DNA of 64,000 nt from Brachypodius melanocephalos (GCA_013398615.1 VZSR01003803.1:65316413-65380412); one strand, 5' to 3'. Shown: positions 35,263 through 47,460, counted from the first letter of the stretch. The notes: generated from the sequence alone by a model not told the origin. Translations and numbers: made by a program.

Positions 35263-37177
35263 CGTGACCATTCTCCCTGGCAGCCAGTTCTCCTTTTGGG
35301 ACAGAGCAAAACTGCAGTAATGGTGGAGTGGTCATTCTTGTATATCCCTGGGGCAGGCTCACTTTGCTTTTGCCATGTGCTGAACTCGAACAAGGTACAA
35401 AAGCCCTCTACAGCCAAGGGCAACCAAAACCACGTGGAAAAGGTGCTGTGGTCTGATATCAGATACCGTCAGAAACTGGAATGAGCCAATTTGTGTGAAT
35501 TATAAAACAGACCTTCAGGGAAGACTTGAGAATTATCCCAATGATTTTTAGATTTAGGCCAAATTTGGAAAAGTTTATTTTGTTAGTTTAGGTTTGGCGT
35601 CCACTGAGTGCAGGTCAAGATTGGTTGACTGGAGTGACTGATTTGCAAAGTCAGTGCAGGTGGTTTTAGTGCTCAGTGCAACAGAAGCTGCTCTGAACCC
35701 TCGTTCTGCTGTTTATCTTTCGGACAAAGATGTCCATGCTTACCTTATGGCTGATGGCAATTTCTTTCCCCCATGAAGCAAAGTAGCACAACAAACCTGT
35801 GCCCGAACTATCACTCCTAGAAGCCTCTTGGAGATCTGCTTTTACACCTACTTAATTCTTAGTATTGGTAGAGGTGACAGCTGATGCATTGCTGAACATG
35901 CCAGTGGTTTATGGAGTGAGAACATATTCACTGGGTTCTGGATGAGATTCCTGAGCTGAATCATGGGTTCACTGCTAGTAGCAACTCCTCTTCACTATAA
36001 TTCCTGCTTTTGGCATCAGGGCAATGGCTCTATATCGACAACCTGAAAGAGAAAGAATTTACAGCCCATTCCTTACTGGTTTTTCAAACTAACAAGATTC
36101 TATGAATGAAATTAATTTTCCCTACTGTGTAATTTCCTCATTAAACAGAGAACTAAATATTTTTCCAGACCTCTGCTTTATAGAATCCTGTATAAACAAG
36201 CAGAGAAGGCTCATCTCTTAAATTTTTTTCATACAAGAAACCTTTATCATTTTATGAAACACTGAAATTGAGATCTGACTATTAGCTATAACAATTTTAG
36301 TGCTTTTATTGAGCAGCTCTGACATCCATCCTTTCCATGTATTGTCTAAAAGAGCATTAACTACATGCACAGGAGTTATGAAACTAGTCAGCTAACATTC
36401 GAACAAACATTTTAGCAGCACGCCCCCACAGTTTTCAGAGGCTGAACTTTTGTTTCAGCTGTGATGTTATACAATCCTATTTCCATGGCAAACTTACAGA
36501 TACACACTTGTCAAAATTCATGGTTTATTTAGCAAAACTGTCGAGGCACATATGTGCCATATGCATTCCCCCATTCTTTACAGACATGCTTTTTAAAACA
36601 GCAATTTCCTGGTGCACTTAAGTCTGTTGCTGAACTTCAATAGATATGTGTGGCATTGTGGCCCTGTATGTCTTTCTACTGTGGCCCTATGTGTTTTTCT
36701 ACTGTTCCATCTCCTGCCTTTCACAGACTTTTAAACATCCTGTTTTATTTGATTTTTATCTGTATTTATCCTGCATTCAGAAGGCACTCTTTCCTTGAAT
36801 AAAACTGCACTTGTGCACACCTTAATATCGGATATTTTGGGCACTGTCTATCCATGACTCTCAAAGAGCAGTGACTGTTATCTGTTGTGGCATCTTCTTC
36901 ATACAACCCAGGATAAGTACACAGGGAGTCTGAGGACAAAGCAAAGGGGGTGCTCCTTCCAGCACAGATGTGTGTCAGGCAGGCAGCCAGAGGCATGATT
37001 TTGTGAGCCCTCACCTTCCCCTGCAAACACAGATGTCACCCCCATGCTATGTCCGAAGCAGTGGAAAACAGCTACACACAATGGAAATTGAATGCTCAGG
37101 CCTTGACTTTCAGCTGAGTAGAATCTAAAAATCTGGTCAAAACATGGAAAACTTCATGAGACACAGGGGTTTTTTTT
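35263..37177. other. anonymous sequence
   Basis: No gene or named repeat, apart from the imperfect 23-bp duplication at 36658-36703. Confidence 0.6.
36658..36703. repeat. imperfect tandem duplication, 23 bp x 2
   Basis: Units at 36658-36680 and 36681-36703 both begin GTGGCCCT and end TTCTACT, and match at 20 of 23 positions. Confidence 0.9.
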
Positions 37178-37221
37178 AACTATATATAGTTTAAAATACA
37201 TAGTAAAAAAACTATATGTAG
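37178..37221. repeat. pair of TATA-type palindromes
   Basis: AACTATATATAGTT (37178-37191) is a perfect 14-base palindrome. A close variant AACTATATGTAGTT follows about 16 bases later. They are flanked by T-rich and A-rich runs, so the whole block can fold on itself. Confidence 0.7.
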
Positions 37222-37229
37222 TTTTCAGA

Positions 37230-37570
37230 ATATTTTCAGTGCAGTGAAAGTTCCCCCTTTTGCCTTTGTGTCCCTCCTTTGCCCTTTTCCTTATTCCCAA
37301 CCATCACCACTGGCTCCTGGCTCTGTGGTCTGGTCGTAGTCTCTGCACCCAGCTAGGGTACATCCCTCCCCATCCCCAGTGCCCTGGTCCCAGTTCACTC
37401 ATAGCTTTGCTTCCAGTTGTCTCCATGTTGTCTCTCTCCCTCACCATCTCATGCCTTGCCTTTTCCCATTCTGCTGCCCCAGTTTCTGACCTAGTATCAC
37501 CCACCCCTCCTCTCATCTTGGTACCTCTACCCCTCTTTCTCCCAGGGTCTTCACACTCTTCACTATTAGT
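37230..37570. repeat. pyrimidine-rich tract
   Basis: Over 300 bases of strongly C+T-biased plus strand (runs such as TCCCTCCTTTGCCCTTTTCC and CCTCTACCCCTCTTTCTCCC). Low stop density gives frames of 125 (plus) and 143 (minus) codons, with no family resemblance. It has no simple unit and may be an old expanded polypyrimidine region. Confidence 0.6.
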
Positions 37571-37923
37571 TCTAATCAAACCATTCCTGGGCTCCAGGCT
37601 TAAATGTGTCTTGCTTACTTTGCACATGGTGCCCTGAGACAAGATGATAGTTGCCAAAATATGGTAAAGATAGGCAAAGTTCCTTGCTTCCCACCCTAGT
37701 GCCTGTGTCCATGACACTGGGCAGCACTGCACCACAGAGCCCCTTGAAGGTGTCCTTCACACAAATACTAGGGTTCAACTGCCCAGAAGGACAGCACTGA
37801 GCCAGTGCAAATGGAAACCTGGCTCCAGCATGAGAAAGAACATTCTTGTAAAGGATGATGTAAGGCTGCTTATTTGGAAATTATCAGACCTGTCTATAAC
37901 AAGGAAACCCAAGCAGCAAACCA
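37571..37923. other. anonymous sequence
   Basis: Nothing recognised. Confidence 0.6.
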
Positions 37924-38080
37924 GAAAACAACAACAACAACAACAACAACAACAAAAACCCTCAAAAAACCCCCAACAACAACAACAACAACAAACCCAA
38001 AAAAACCCCCCAAAAAACCCACCAAAAACAAACAAACAAACAAAACCCACAAAAAACCAAACAAACAAAAAAAAACCCCC
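37924..38080. repeat. A/C-only low-complexity block: (CAA)n, (CAAA)n and A-runs with C-runs
   Basis: About 157 bases of plus strand made almost only of A and C, with one T at about 37962. It starts with roughly nine CAA units, has a second CAA block, then alternating A5-7 and C3-6 runs and (CAAA)n. The minus strand is G/T only. The glutamine- and threonine-rich frames here are artefacts of the repeat. Confidence 0.95.
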
Positions 38081-41000
38081 AGAACAAAAAACAGGCAAAG
38101 AACTAAGGAGCTCCAGATCTAATTTTCCTTGCTTTGATCACTAAGATGACATAATCTCAGCTGATTGTGTAAAATATAATTGCATGGTGACCCCTTTCTC
38201 CTTTTGCTGGTCGCTCCTCCATCCCCAACATAGATGCAGTGCATGCTATCAAGCCATGACTTCACTCTGAGCCAGCTCAAAGCACAGCCACAAAAGAGCT
38301 AAAATAAATTTCAGTGCTTGAGAAGTAAAATCCCTTCCCTGTCCTTGTCCATGGTCTAGGGAGGCAGCTTTGCACAGTGGCAGAGACATTTGTTTTGGGA
38401 TTGGAAAGGGAGAGAGGAGTGACTTGAAGAGGAGGCTGTGCTTAGCTCTGCATGAGGAATCAGTGGCCAGAGCTGAGGGAGGGCAGATGGGAGCTTACAG
38501 GGAGATGCACTGGTCACTTATTTTTTCCCTATGAAATAACCCTCCCTAGCACAGCTTTCACCTTCCCCATTCTAGCTTGTTCAGTTGCCTCTTACAGATG
38601 TCAAACTGCTTTTCTTCACAGAAAGTCCTTCTCTGTACATCAAGCGACATTCAGTCCTTAAGCTTCCCAATTTTGCCATGTGAGGGTCGCCTGGGATTGT
38701 GAAAGAGAAGGAGAGTGGCTGAGAAGGAAACCCTTTGATTTTTTTCCTTAAAATAAAAATTAAATACTAACTAGCTATGGTGATAGTGTGCAGAAGGCTG
38801 TGGTTGGAGGGAAGCCCCAGAGGGAGCATTTGAGGCCCAATTAGACCAGTGCATATCATTGGATATGAACACCTCACTACATGTTGTAGCCATGCTGTAC
38901 CTTTAGTAGCACCAGGCTGCCAGCTCAGAGTTCTGAGCTTAGACTGCTGGACTGGGAAGTGAGAGCAGATGTTTAATTTGCTGGACTGATACACAGGAAG
39001 ATGGAGAGCCCTACCTGAGTTAGACAGATTGCAGCTTTTTGCTATACCACAGGTAATGATCACGGTATGATATATTTTAAAGTAGTCAGTTTTAGTGTCA
39101 GTAGTTCTCTCTGTAGTATCTTTGAACCTTCCATATGCCATCAGCGGCTATATACATAGCAACCTTCAAGTAACCTTAGTTTAGTGTCCTTTTCAAGACT
39201 TAAAGGCTTTTTCCGAGTTTATTTGTTTTGCTTTTGTTTTGGAGAGAGGGAAGAGAAGAAAAGGAACCAAATGTTAGTGAGATCATGTGGAAGTGAAAGA
39301 AATGTGCAGTTGTGAGGGTTGCCTGTGGCAGAAAGGCTGCCTACAAGGGCAAGCTGTTACAGCATTTCAGTAAATTGTCTGTTCTGTGAGGTTATTAAAT
39401 AACCAAATCCTTCAGCTGAGATTGCTCTGTCCCCACTCTTGACTGTACCATGGCACAAACATGACACAGCTGGAGCTTGATGCGCTTACTACTAACAAAT
39501 ATTCAAGGATAAGCAGGAGTGAAGCTGGATAGAAGCCAAGTGAATTCCTTAGTTTGTCCCAGAATAAATCAAAGGGTGTTCTGAGACAGCTGTCAGAGGA
39601 TCAGAATTAGACCTTTCCTTCTAGTGAAATGAACACAATTGTTTCATAGACTTCCCCTTGTTTTAAAAGGAATGGCAGCAGCATCGAGGACACCCAGTCC
39701 GTGACAATAGTCCCATTATCCCATCATGGCTCTCTAGGGGAACTGGCACATTTATTATTTTGTTTCCAGCCATACCAGCACCCTCATGCTGCATCATCCT
39801 CCCTTGTTTCTAGGAATGCTATGTGTCACCTATGGAAGTATACAGCTCAAACAAGGTTTTATCTCTCTGGTTAGCTTTGCTGCATTGTCTGGCTTGTTTT
39901 AGACGTCCATAAACTGAAAGCTCCATTAACACATAACAAGGCTTAGGCAATTTGCTTGAATTATTCATACAAAATACTGTCTAATTCCTTTTTGAATTGA
40001 TTTAATTTATTCCTCCCCTTGCTAAATGTAGAAAAAATACATGTTTTCTACAACCACTGTTATTAAGTAGCTCAGGATGTTCCCTCTGCTTGTGATTGCC
40101 TGAACATCAGACTTTTTTTCTTCGGGAATTAGTAATAAGTTACATGCACTTGGCCTGAGTCTTCACTGCTCTGCCCTACACAAAGGACAAAAAGCTATAT
40201 GTAGAGATAATAGCCTTATTCCCTGTTGTTTTAAGCACGTGTGATTCTAGTCCCTGGAAACATGCTCCCAATTTGTGAGCAATCTGTTCATCCATTCTTT
40301 CAAATACAGTACTTTTCTTCCAATGCCAAAATTTGAAATAACAGAACTGTCTGCTCTGCCTCTTAGTCTTTTGTGCACATAGCCACCTATGCAACTATTA
40401 ATTAACAAGAAGCACTTTCCAGATAATGCATTGTTCTTCCTCACCTAAAATGAATTGGAATTTCTTTCATTCCTGTCACATGGGGAGTAAGTGGAAATAC
40501 CTGCACAGCCTGAAACATGTACAAGTTTTAATAGTCCTTTTTCATGTCAAAGTTGTTGTGAGTGACCAGTGTTCTTTTCTGCAGCAATTGGCAAATTCAA
40601 AAGAGCATTATACAAGATTTTTCTGCTTTCTTTACCAAATGAGCCCTTACATGTCATCAAGACACCAGCAATCACTTCATTAACCACAAAGAAACTTCCC
40701 TCTTCAAAGTGTTTACCGTGTACAAACCTAAGACCAGAACAGAGAACTGTTGCACTGAAAGAGTCATGGAGGAAATCTGAGAGGTGAATCTGAAGCCAGA
40801 TTTGTTGCATGACTAAATACATACTAAATAATGACTGAATACATGCTGAAATGAAAGCAGTTATCCTGAACAAGAAATACATACCTTATTCCTTTTCTTC
40901 CTTTTTCCATTTTCCATAAAGCAACCATTTATTCATGTTCAAAATGAGTTTGTATGCAAAGTAACTAAAAGAAAATGATGGAACCATTGAAAATACATGC

Positions 41001-42460
41001 TTGCATTTTTGAAATAATGTAAGTAGAAGTACCAGGATGCTGAATCAAATACAGATAACTGAGTTGATAGTTACTGACAGTTACCATGGGTATCTTTTGA
41101 TATATTTATATTTAACTAGTATATATCCAACAATAATTTACATCATTCTTACAATAAAAGATTAAAGTAATTATTGCTATATAAGAAATGGGTATCATCA
41201 GCGAGTCTTCTCCAGCACTGCTGAATGTGTAAACTTATGTGGTGATCAGTTTAATATTGCCATACCCATGTACACCTGCAAACAAGAAGCTTAAGATTTG
41301 TAGATGTTTATTTTGTCATTTCTGCAGAAATGTTTGCTTGATGGTCTTTTGTTTTAATAAGTAAACCGGCTTTCTTTTGTAGGGTATTTTAAGTGGGTTT
41401 TTTCCTCTATAGCTTGAAAATTTCCCATATAAAGTTTTTTAGGAAAGTGTTTAAAATGGGTTTCCTTTGGCTGCTATGGATACAAAAAATGCTTAAGTAC
41501 CTCTTAGGAATTTTTTTATATTCTTCAAGTCAAGAAAGTCAGAAGAAGGAGTTAAAAAACAGAAGTGCCATAAGCAGAAATAGATTTTACAGTCTTTCTA
41601 CTGGAACACAGTATCATCCCAGTGGAAGTCATTAGACGTTTTTTCTCTCTATATAATGAAGGACTGCAGTGACTCATTCCTGAGTTGTAAATGAATTTTT
41701 AAAACCTTTCAGAGGCATGGTCAGGGACATCATAAAAATGAACAGCTCAGGATATTATTCCAACCCATAATTTCTTAGCAAGGAGATGATATAGGTCAAC
41801 TGCTGAGTAAACCCTGTTTATGGACATTGAAATTCAGGTCAAGTGTATTGCTAGGAAGTATAAGTGCTGATGAATGAAAATCCAATCAATTATGACCAAT
41901 TATACTAGTATAAAGCTAAACATGTCTTTTTGCTTTTGCTGTTTTAAAATATTAGTGACCAGAAATCATCAGAGAAAAATCAACAAAATAATTTCTGCAG
42001 ATTTCTTGTCAAAGTGCCTTTTATCTCTATTTTTCTTTCATGTGGGATCAAAAATGACATCATGTCAGTCTTTCTCACATAATTACATTATTGCCTTGCT
42101 AGAAGTAGGAAATTTTCGTTCAAGACTATTGTCAAACATTGTCCTTTCTACCCTGTTTTCACTTAGCCTCTACTTTTCAAAGTAATTGTTTTTCCTAGCT
42201 TGATTTTATCCCTTTTTCCATTGTCTGGCCTAGTAACCTGGAGAACAATGGGCAGAGGATGTGGGCATGTTGGCCAAAGCAGACCATCCCTTTCTCCACA
42301 TACTGTTGTAAATTAATTTTCTTCTTGTGTGTCACAGGGGTGTATCTCATGCATCTGACCAGTAGACTGGAAGGTAGGTATCACTGCTGACAGTCAAGTG
42401 TCTGGTCAGGCTGGAAGTGGTGCAGAGGAATCACAGGGAAAGGATATTTTTATTTTTTTT
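38081..42460. other. anonymous sequence
   Basis: No named repeat or gene. Frames reach 124 codons (38767-39141, minus) and 111 codons (40547-40882, minus), without similarity I can recognise. The second half (40800-42200) is very AT-rich. Confidence 0.6.
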
Positions 42461-42590
42461 CTGTGGCTCTTAGAAAATTTCTTCAATGTTGTATGCCTCA
42501 GTTTTTGCATCTGTAGGAAGCACGTGGTTACTCATCTCAAAGGACTGCTAAAACTTACTTTATCAATAGCTGTAAAGCACCATGTACTCC
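42461..42590 (+). mobile_element. MIR SINE relic, central and 3' part
   Basis: The block keeps MIR landmarks in order: TAGAAAATTTCTTCA (decayed version of the segment before it), TGCCTCAGTTTTTGCATCTG (against the MIR wording TGCCTCAGTTTCCTCATCTG), CTCATCTCAAAGGACTGCTA (around the CTCA-GGG-GTTG segment) and AGCTGTAAAGCACCATGTAC (TGTAAAGC-type). It lies in the sense direction. MIR stopped moving before or near the amniote radiation, which fits the heavy divergence. The tRNA-like head is missing. Confidence 0.6.
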
Positions 42591-44403
42591 CAGACAGAAA
42601 ATACACATATTTTAGAAGATTAAATTTAATACTTGTGGAATTCTTCAGAGGTTTTAAAAGCACTATTTCATCCACTTGGAACATCAATTCCAACCTACAC
42701 GAAACAGTCCCTAAAATATCCCCCAGTTTTTTAATGAAAACCATGGCAAGTCCAAGCACCTTTGTTCAGTACTCTGTTCAGAAAATATTCAGAATGAAAT
42801 CCTATTCCTGCCAAAGTGAGTGGCTAGGGTTTTGTTTCCAATCTAGATTTAGAGTCTCCAGACAATAAAATCATATTTGGAATCATATTCAAGTGGCTTA
42901 TTGCCCTTACGGCTAAAAGTCTTGGGAGATGGCATTTCCCAAAGAAGTCTACCTGTCCTTAGATTTGATTTGAACCATGTCTTCTGCCTTTTAATTGAAT
43001 ATTAAATATATTCAGAAAAGCATTTAATAACATCTTGTGGCTGCTGGCCTTTTCAAAAACAATAACGTAACTATTTTCTAATAATCTGAAGGCATATTGC
43101 CTTTCCAAACATCTTGATTTATATGAGGGAAAGAGCTCAGGCAATGGAAAAAAAAGGAACATTCTCATTCAGAGAACTATTAAAGTGCTTTTCAAAGGCT
43201 GATACTAAGAAAGTAGAGGCAGTGGAAAAATGAAAAAAGAGTTTATTAGGAAGTATATATCCCTTCTGTACAATTTAATTCTTGAGTAGAAGAAAGCACA
43301 TAGCACGTGTTTCACTCTCATTAAAAGAAAATGAAGTCTGGATGCATGGTTTCACATCTAATAATATAACTCTGGTACTAGGTCAGAAAGCAATATAGGA
43401 ATATATTTTTTTCTCTTTCATACAACTGGATTGCAATTTCAGCTACAGGCATGTGGAGACAAGGGAAGGAAAGAAATCTTACAACATTTCAGACATTATC
43501 ACTTTGATCTACTCAAATGATCCTGGATTTTGATGATAATAGGTGATTGATGTTATGTTTTAGTTAAATGCCTGGGTTATTATGCTGTGAGAATTCCTGT
43601 CAGCCAAAGCTGCATTGATGTTGTGAACAGAGCTGCAGTGGATTTCACTCCTCATTAACAAGGTGAACTAGAACAACCTATATCTCCATGCTGTAGAAGT
43701 GAGGTCCCAACAATAATGTGGCACTAGAATTTGCTTTAAACCATAGAAATTTTATCCCAGCCAGCCTAGATCTAGGACTAGAAGACTAGAGGACTAGATC
43801 AGACCTTCAGGGGATAGTTCTTCCTTTTATCATTCTGTTGCATGTGTGGTGTATGATCCACATCTTCCCATCTGTTTGAAGTTTAGACCATGGGAGAAAT
43901 TAAAAGAGAATGAAACCCATATTGCTTGTAATTTTCGGGATGGTTCAGCCTACAAAAGGGACACTAAGAAATGAGACTGGCAGCTAGTGAAAGAAGGTCA
44001 AGAAGTCTTGCAGCTTGCCTCCTGTCCAGAGGAATCATATACAGCTCATCCTCATGAGGAGAAGGAAGCTCATGGCAATGCAGAAAGGAGGTCACTCACG
44101 CTGCCAAGAGGTAGTCTCAACAGGAGAGCTCATCCACTCTCTCTTCTCTGCCTGCATCCCTGAGGTGTTCTCAGGCCAAACTCTCAAAGTCATGTTTTAT
44201 ACCTCAGTACAATTGTTCACATTGGTATGGCTTCATGTTTAATGATTTCCACTTAATGGAAGTCAGGAAACGTTAAATGCCTGGTTACAGTGCTGTACCT
44301 GTATCTCTTCAGCAATGAAAGTAGCATGGACAACTGTTCAACAAATGCTAAAACATGCTGGAGCCACATGGATTTTATTGCTATATTTTAAACCTTTCAA
44401 CAG
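42591..44403. other. anonymous AT-rich sequence
   Basis: Contains the octamer repeat at 43766-43799. A 156-codon plus frame (42398-42868) runs through the MIR relic and is not a gene. Confidence 0.6.
43766..43799. repeat. palindrome followed by 8-bp tandem repeat x 3
   Basis: CTAGATCTAG (43766-43775) is a perfect 10-base palindrome. It is followed by GACTAGAA, GACTAGAG and GACTAGAT in tandem. Confidence 0.9.
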
Positions 44404-44496
44404 AAAATGCAATGCTTGTGTCTAAATGCATGTCTCAGTCCCTTTGAATCTAGTAATAGGTCTCAAGAAAGTTTTGCTGATGCTGTGATTTCAAAG
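44404..44496 (+). other. possible symmetric internal exon, 93 nt (unidentified)
   Basis: A pyrimidine-rich acceptor ending TTTAAACCTTTCAACAG (44403) and a good donor TTTCAAAG|GTAAGC (44497) enclose 93 bases, exactly 31 codons. Only one frame is open, and it starts and ends on codon boundaries (phase 0-0). The peptide ends NRSQESFADAVISK and is not low-complexity. I recognise no family. Its phase is compatible with the 697 and 5887 candidates joined upstream. A 31-codon open frame is expected by chance fairly often, so the evidence is mainly the splice pair. Confidence 0.25.
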
Positions 44497-45528
44497 GTAA
44501 GCGTGACTCTACCTCCTGCTCCAATTGTCAGCCAGTTTCTTTAATAATTCAAAATCCTTGCTAAAATCCTGACCTTAGGGATTAATAAGATGATCCTTTA
44601 CAGCCTTTCCAAGTTAGGCCGATTAAACACAGATTTGGCACAGACAACCTGAGAAACTTCAGTAACGTTATTCATTTAGCTAACAGAGTTACCTCCCCTG
44701 CTGACGCACTCCCAATTAATGCCAAGAGAGGCATCTGATCCGGTGGAAGGGGACCGCTTGTTCCGTGCTCTCTATTACCTTGGATTTGGTCCCAATTTAA
44801 TGATAACATCACTGTGTTGTTCTTGAGAATTGTAATTATTTTATGGAAGTGGGTAGTGTTCTGTCCAGCTCACAAGCCTTCCCAAGAGGACAGCAGCCCC
44901 CAAGCCTGGGTGGAAGCAGGTGTTTTGGAGGGAAGCATTCCTTGCTCCCCCAAAAGCACATGAAGAAAGGCTTGTTTGGTGTGGCAGTGGGTGATTAATT
45001 CATACCCTGCAGCACGAAAATACCTGAGCTGAAGTACTTTATAATTATAACTGATGGTCTTACTTGTATCTGTACATCAGCTTTTCCAGACCTAGGCTCT
45101 GCTGCAACCAAGCAGAGCCAGCTTAGCTTAATCTCTGCCTGGAAGCAGCTCCGATTAAACTAATGCAACTGTACACACGATGATGGATTTAAAATTAGGT
45201 TTTTGTTATGCTAGTGTTTATGAATGCCAGCTGAGTCACTGCAGGCTGAATTTAAACCAGTTTACTAGAGTTCATACCCAAAATGATCGAGGTTTAGCCA
45301 AACCAGTTTAAAACTTAGCTGCAGGGATGGTACTGGCTAAGTAAGTCGTGCTGCAAGGCTGCTGGGGAGAAGGGCCATACTGAAGGACAGGGGATGCTCT
45401 GGCCACAGCCCAGATGCCCATTGCCTCTGACATATCCCCAGGGGTAGAGGTGACATGGGTGATGGCTGTGCCTGTCCCTGGGAGCAGGAGGAGAACAGGA
45501 GGTCTAATCCCAGGAGGAGCTGAAGAAA
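44497..45528. other. anonymous sequence
   Basis: No named repeat or gene was recognised. The last 200 bases are less AT-rich and give minus-strand frames that run into the adjoining CR1. Confidence 0.6.
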
Positions 45529-45668
45529 TAGAATCATAGAAATATTTAGGTTGGAGAAGACCTCTGAAGTCATGGAGTTCAACTGCTAACCCAGTACTGC
45601 CAAGTTCACCACTAAACCATGCTCTTAAAGCAGATCCATACATCTTTTAAATACCTTCAGGGATAGGA
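45529..45668 (-). mobile_element. CR1 LINE fragment, 3' end
   Basis: The plus strand reads ATAGAATCATAGAAATATTT, then AGGTTGGAGAAGACCTCTGA, CAGTACTGCCAAGTTCACCA and ATACCTTCAGGGATAGGAAC. This is the reversed CR1 3' end with its terminal octamer at the left. About 140 bp remain, 5'-truncated. Confidence 0.85.
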
Positions 45669-45959
45669 ACTCTTGCTGGAGTCCTGCCAGTCAGCACCAG
45701 CTGGGAACTTGCCCCAACACAGAGCTAAAATGTTATTCCCCTGGCCCAAAGACCAACATAAGATCAGCAGATAAAAGCTGGATCTCTTGGACTATTTCAG
45801 ACAGTTTCCTACCAATCCTTAGTTACTCTGCTTTCAGGATACAGCCCACATTGGAGAAGGGAGAGAGGTTACCTAACCATGACCAATTTTATGATTTCCA
45901 GAATATAAGGTCATATAAAATGATGCCATGCAGAAGGAAGTCTAGTTGTTTGTGTTCTT
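45669..45959. other. anonymous sequence
   Basis: Nothing recognised. Confidence 0.6.
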
Positions 45960-46835
45960 TCAATGCTGATCTGGAGGCTTTGTGTAAGATCTCATAAGAA
46001 GAGGCTGAGAGGCCCCTCTCAAGCCCTGAGCAGAGAGGAGGGTCCAGGTGGGTGCTGTGGGGCACTCAAGGTCTCCCATTGCAGGCAAGACTGGAGGTTT
46101 CCAGCTCCTGGAAAAGGCAGGGGGCTGTGCCTCCATCCAGAGGCCTGCCAAGAGTGTCAGTGTCCCGCAGCAGGTGGGGACAGAAAGCTGTGCCCAGGGA
46201 GGCATCCCAGACTCATGGCAGCAGCAGGAGGAGGCACTGAGGCATGGCGGAGGGAGGGACAGAGGGCCCTGTCTCCTGGCCTGGGCTGCTGATGGGGGCT
46301 TGGGCAGATCCTGGAGCTGCTGCTCTGCACAGACACCCCTGCCAAGGCCAGAAGAGCTCCCGGTGCTTTTCTCCTGGATCCTGCCCGTTTGGGGAAGGGG
46401 CTTTAGCAGTCTGCATAACTGCTGTCAGCAAGAGATTTGGCTTTTACAACCACAGGCCCCGCTACAAGAGCTGAGGAGGGCTTTGTGGGCACCTGAGAGA
46501 CGCCTCACAGCACCTACAAGCAGGAGATGGAGTCAGGTTCTTCACTGCAATGCAGGGCAGGGTAGGAGGACAAGAGGCATCAGGTATAAGTTGAAATGAG
46601 AGTTTCAGGCTGTGGATAAAAAGAAACTGTCTTCCTATGAGGGAGGCAGTGGAGCAGGTCACCCTGAGTGTCTGTGCCATCTCCATCCTCAGAGGGTTTC
46701 AAGCCCCAGCTGGTCCAAGCCATGAGCAGCCTGCTCTGGCCCTGGCACTGGCCCTGCTTTGGGCCAGGAGGTGGACTGGAGACCTCCCAAGGTACCTCCC
46801 AGCCTGGATTACACCATCAACCCATGATAACCGAT
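45960..46835. other. GC-richer island with overlapping open frames
   Basis: The most GC-rich long stretch of the window after the young LTR. A plus frame of 183 codons covers 46048-46599. Six or more other frames of 60-110 codons overlap it on both strands, the pattern of GC-rich non-coding DNA. The 183-residue product shows no domain I know. Acceptor-like (CTCCCATTGCAG at about 46084) and donor-like sites are present but not decisive. CpG is not enriched enough to call a CpG island. It could be an unrecognised repeat or a regulatory element. Confidence 0.35.
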
Positions 46836-47273
46836 AAGTGTTTCTAAACCAAGACAACTTAGCATGTACAGCACTTTACTTGACCCTTAGCCTCAATAAG
46901 GTCTTGTGGCAGCAAATTATATAAATTATATAGATGAATCAGTTAAACATCATTTCAGTCAACATCATTTTCACCCTGACTTTGACTTAAGGAAGCAAGA
47001 TATTTTCATTTTTGCAATCTCATGCACTTGAGGGAAACTTTCCAACATACATGCTTAAGTTAGTAACCTCTTTCTGACAGTGCTGAGCTCTCATCAGCTG
47101 TCTCTTGAAGTGAAATTATTGCCAACTGAGAACTTTGGAAAACTTGTTCCTTTATCAGCCCACATAAGACTTTTGGACCCTAATTTTTGGCATCTTATGA
47201 AGTGTCTCTGCCGCAGTACCTTCTATGTGTTCTGAAAAGGTAAATTCTATCCTTACAAGAGAGGAGCAGCATT
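46836..47273. other. anonymous AT-rich sequence
   Basis: Nothing recognised. Confidence 0.6.
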
Positions 47274-47460
47274 ATCACACACATAGAGTATGCTGAGTTG
47301 GAAGGGACCCACGAAGGCCATCAAAGCCTGGCCCTGCACAGGACAATGCCATGGGTGGTACTTGTCTCTGAGAGTGCTGTCCAAGCACTTTCTGAACTCT
47401 GTCAGGCTGGTGCTGAGACCATCTTGCTGCTAGCCTGTTCCAGTACCCAACCATCACATG
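47274..47460 (-). mobile_element. CR1 LINE fragment of a second subfamily, 3' region
   Basis: The plus strand reads ATGCTGAGTTGGAAGGGACC, then GCCTGGCCCTGCACAGGACA, TCTGAACTCTGTCAGGCTGG and CCTGTTCCAGTACCCAACCA. This is the reversed CR1 wording with 'GGCCCTGCACAGGACA' that differs from the copies at 9411 and 45529, so another CR1 subfamily is represented. It is truncated at both ends. Confidence 0.85.

Noticed and set aside
37830..38144. Gln/Lys/Thr-rich frames (82-107 codons)
   Set aside because: They are direct translations of the (CAA)n/(CAAA)n block.
42398..42868. 156-codon plus frame
   Set aside because: It reads straight through the MIR relic and shows no similarity to a protein.
45308..45643. 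111-codon minus frame
   Set aside because: Its first part is the reverse translation of the CR1 3' end, which is non-coding.
46048..46599. 183-codon plus frame
   Set aside because: It is in GC-richer DNA with many overlapping frames on both strands, and has no domain or coding signature.
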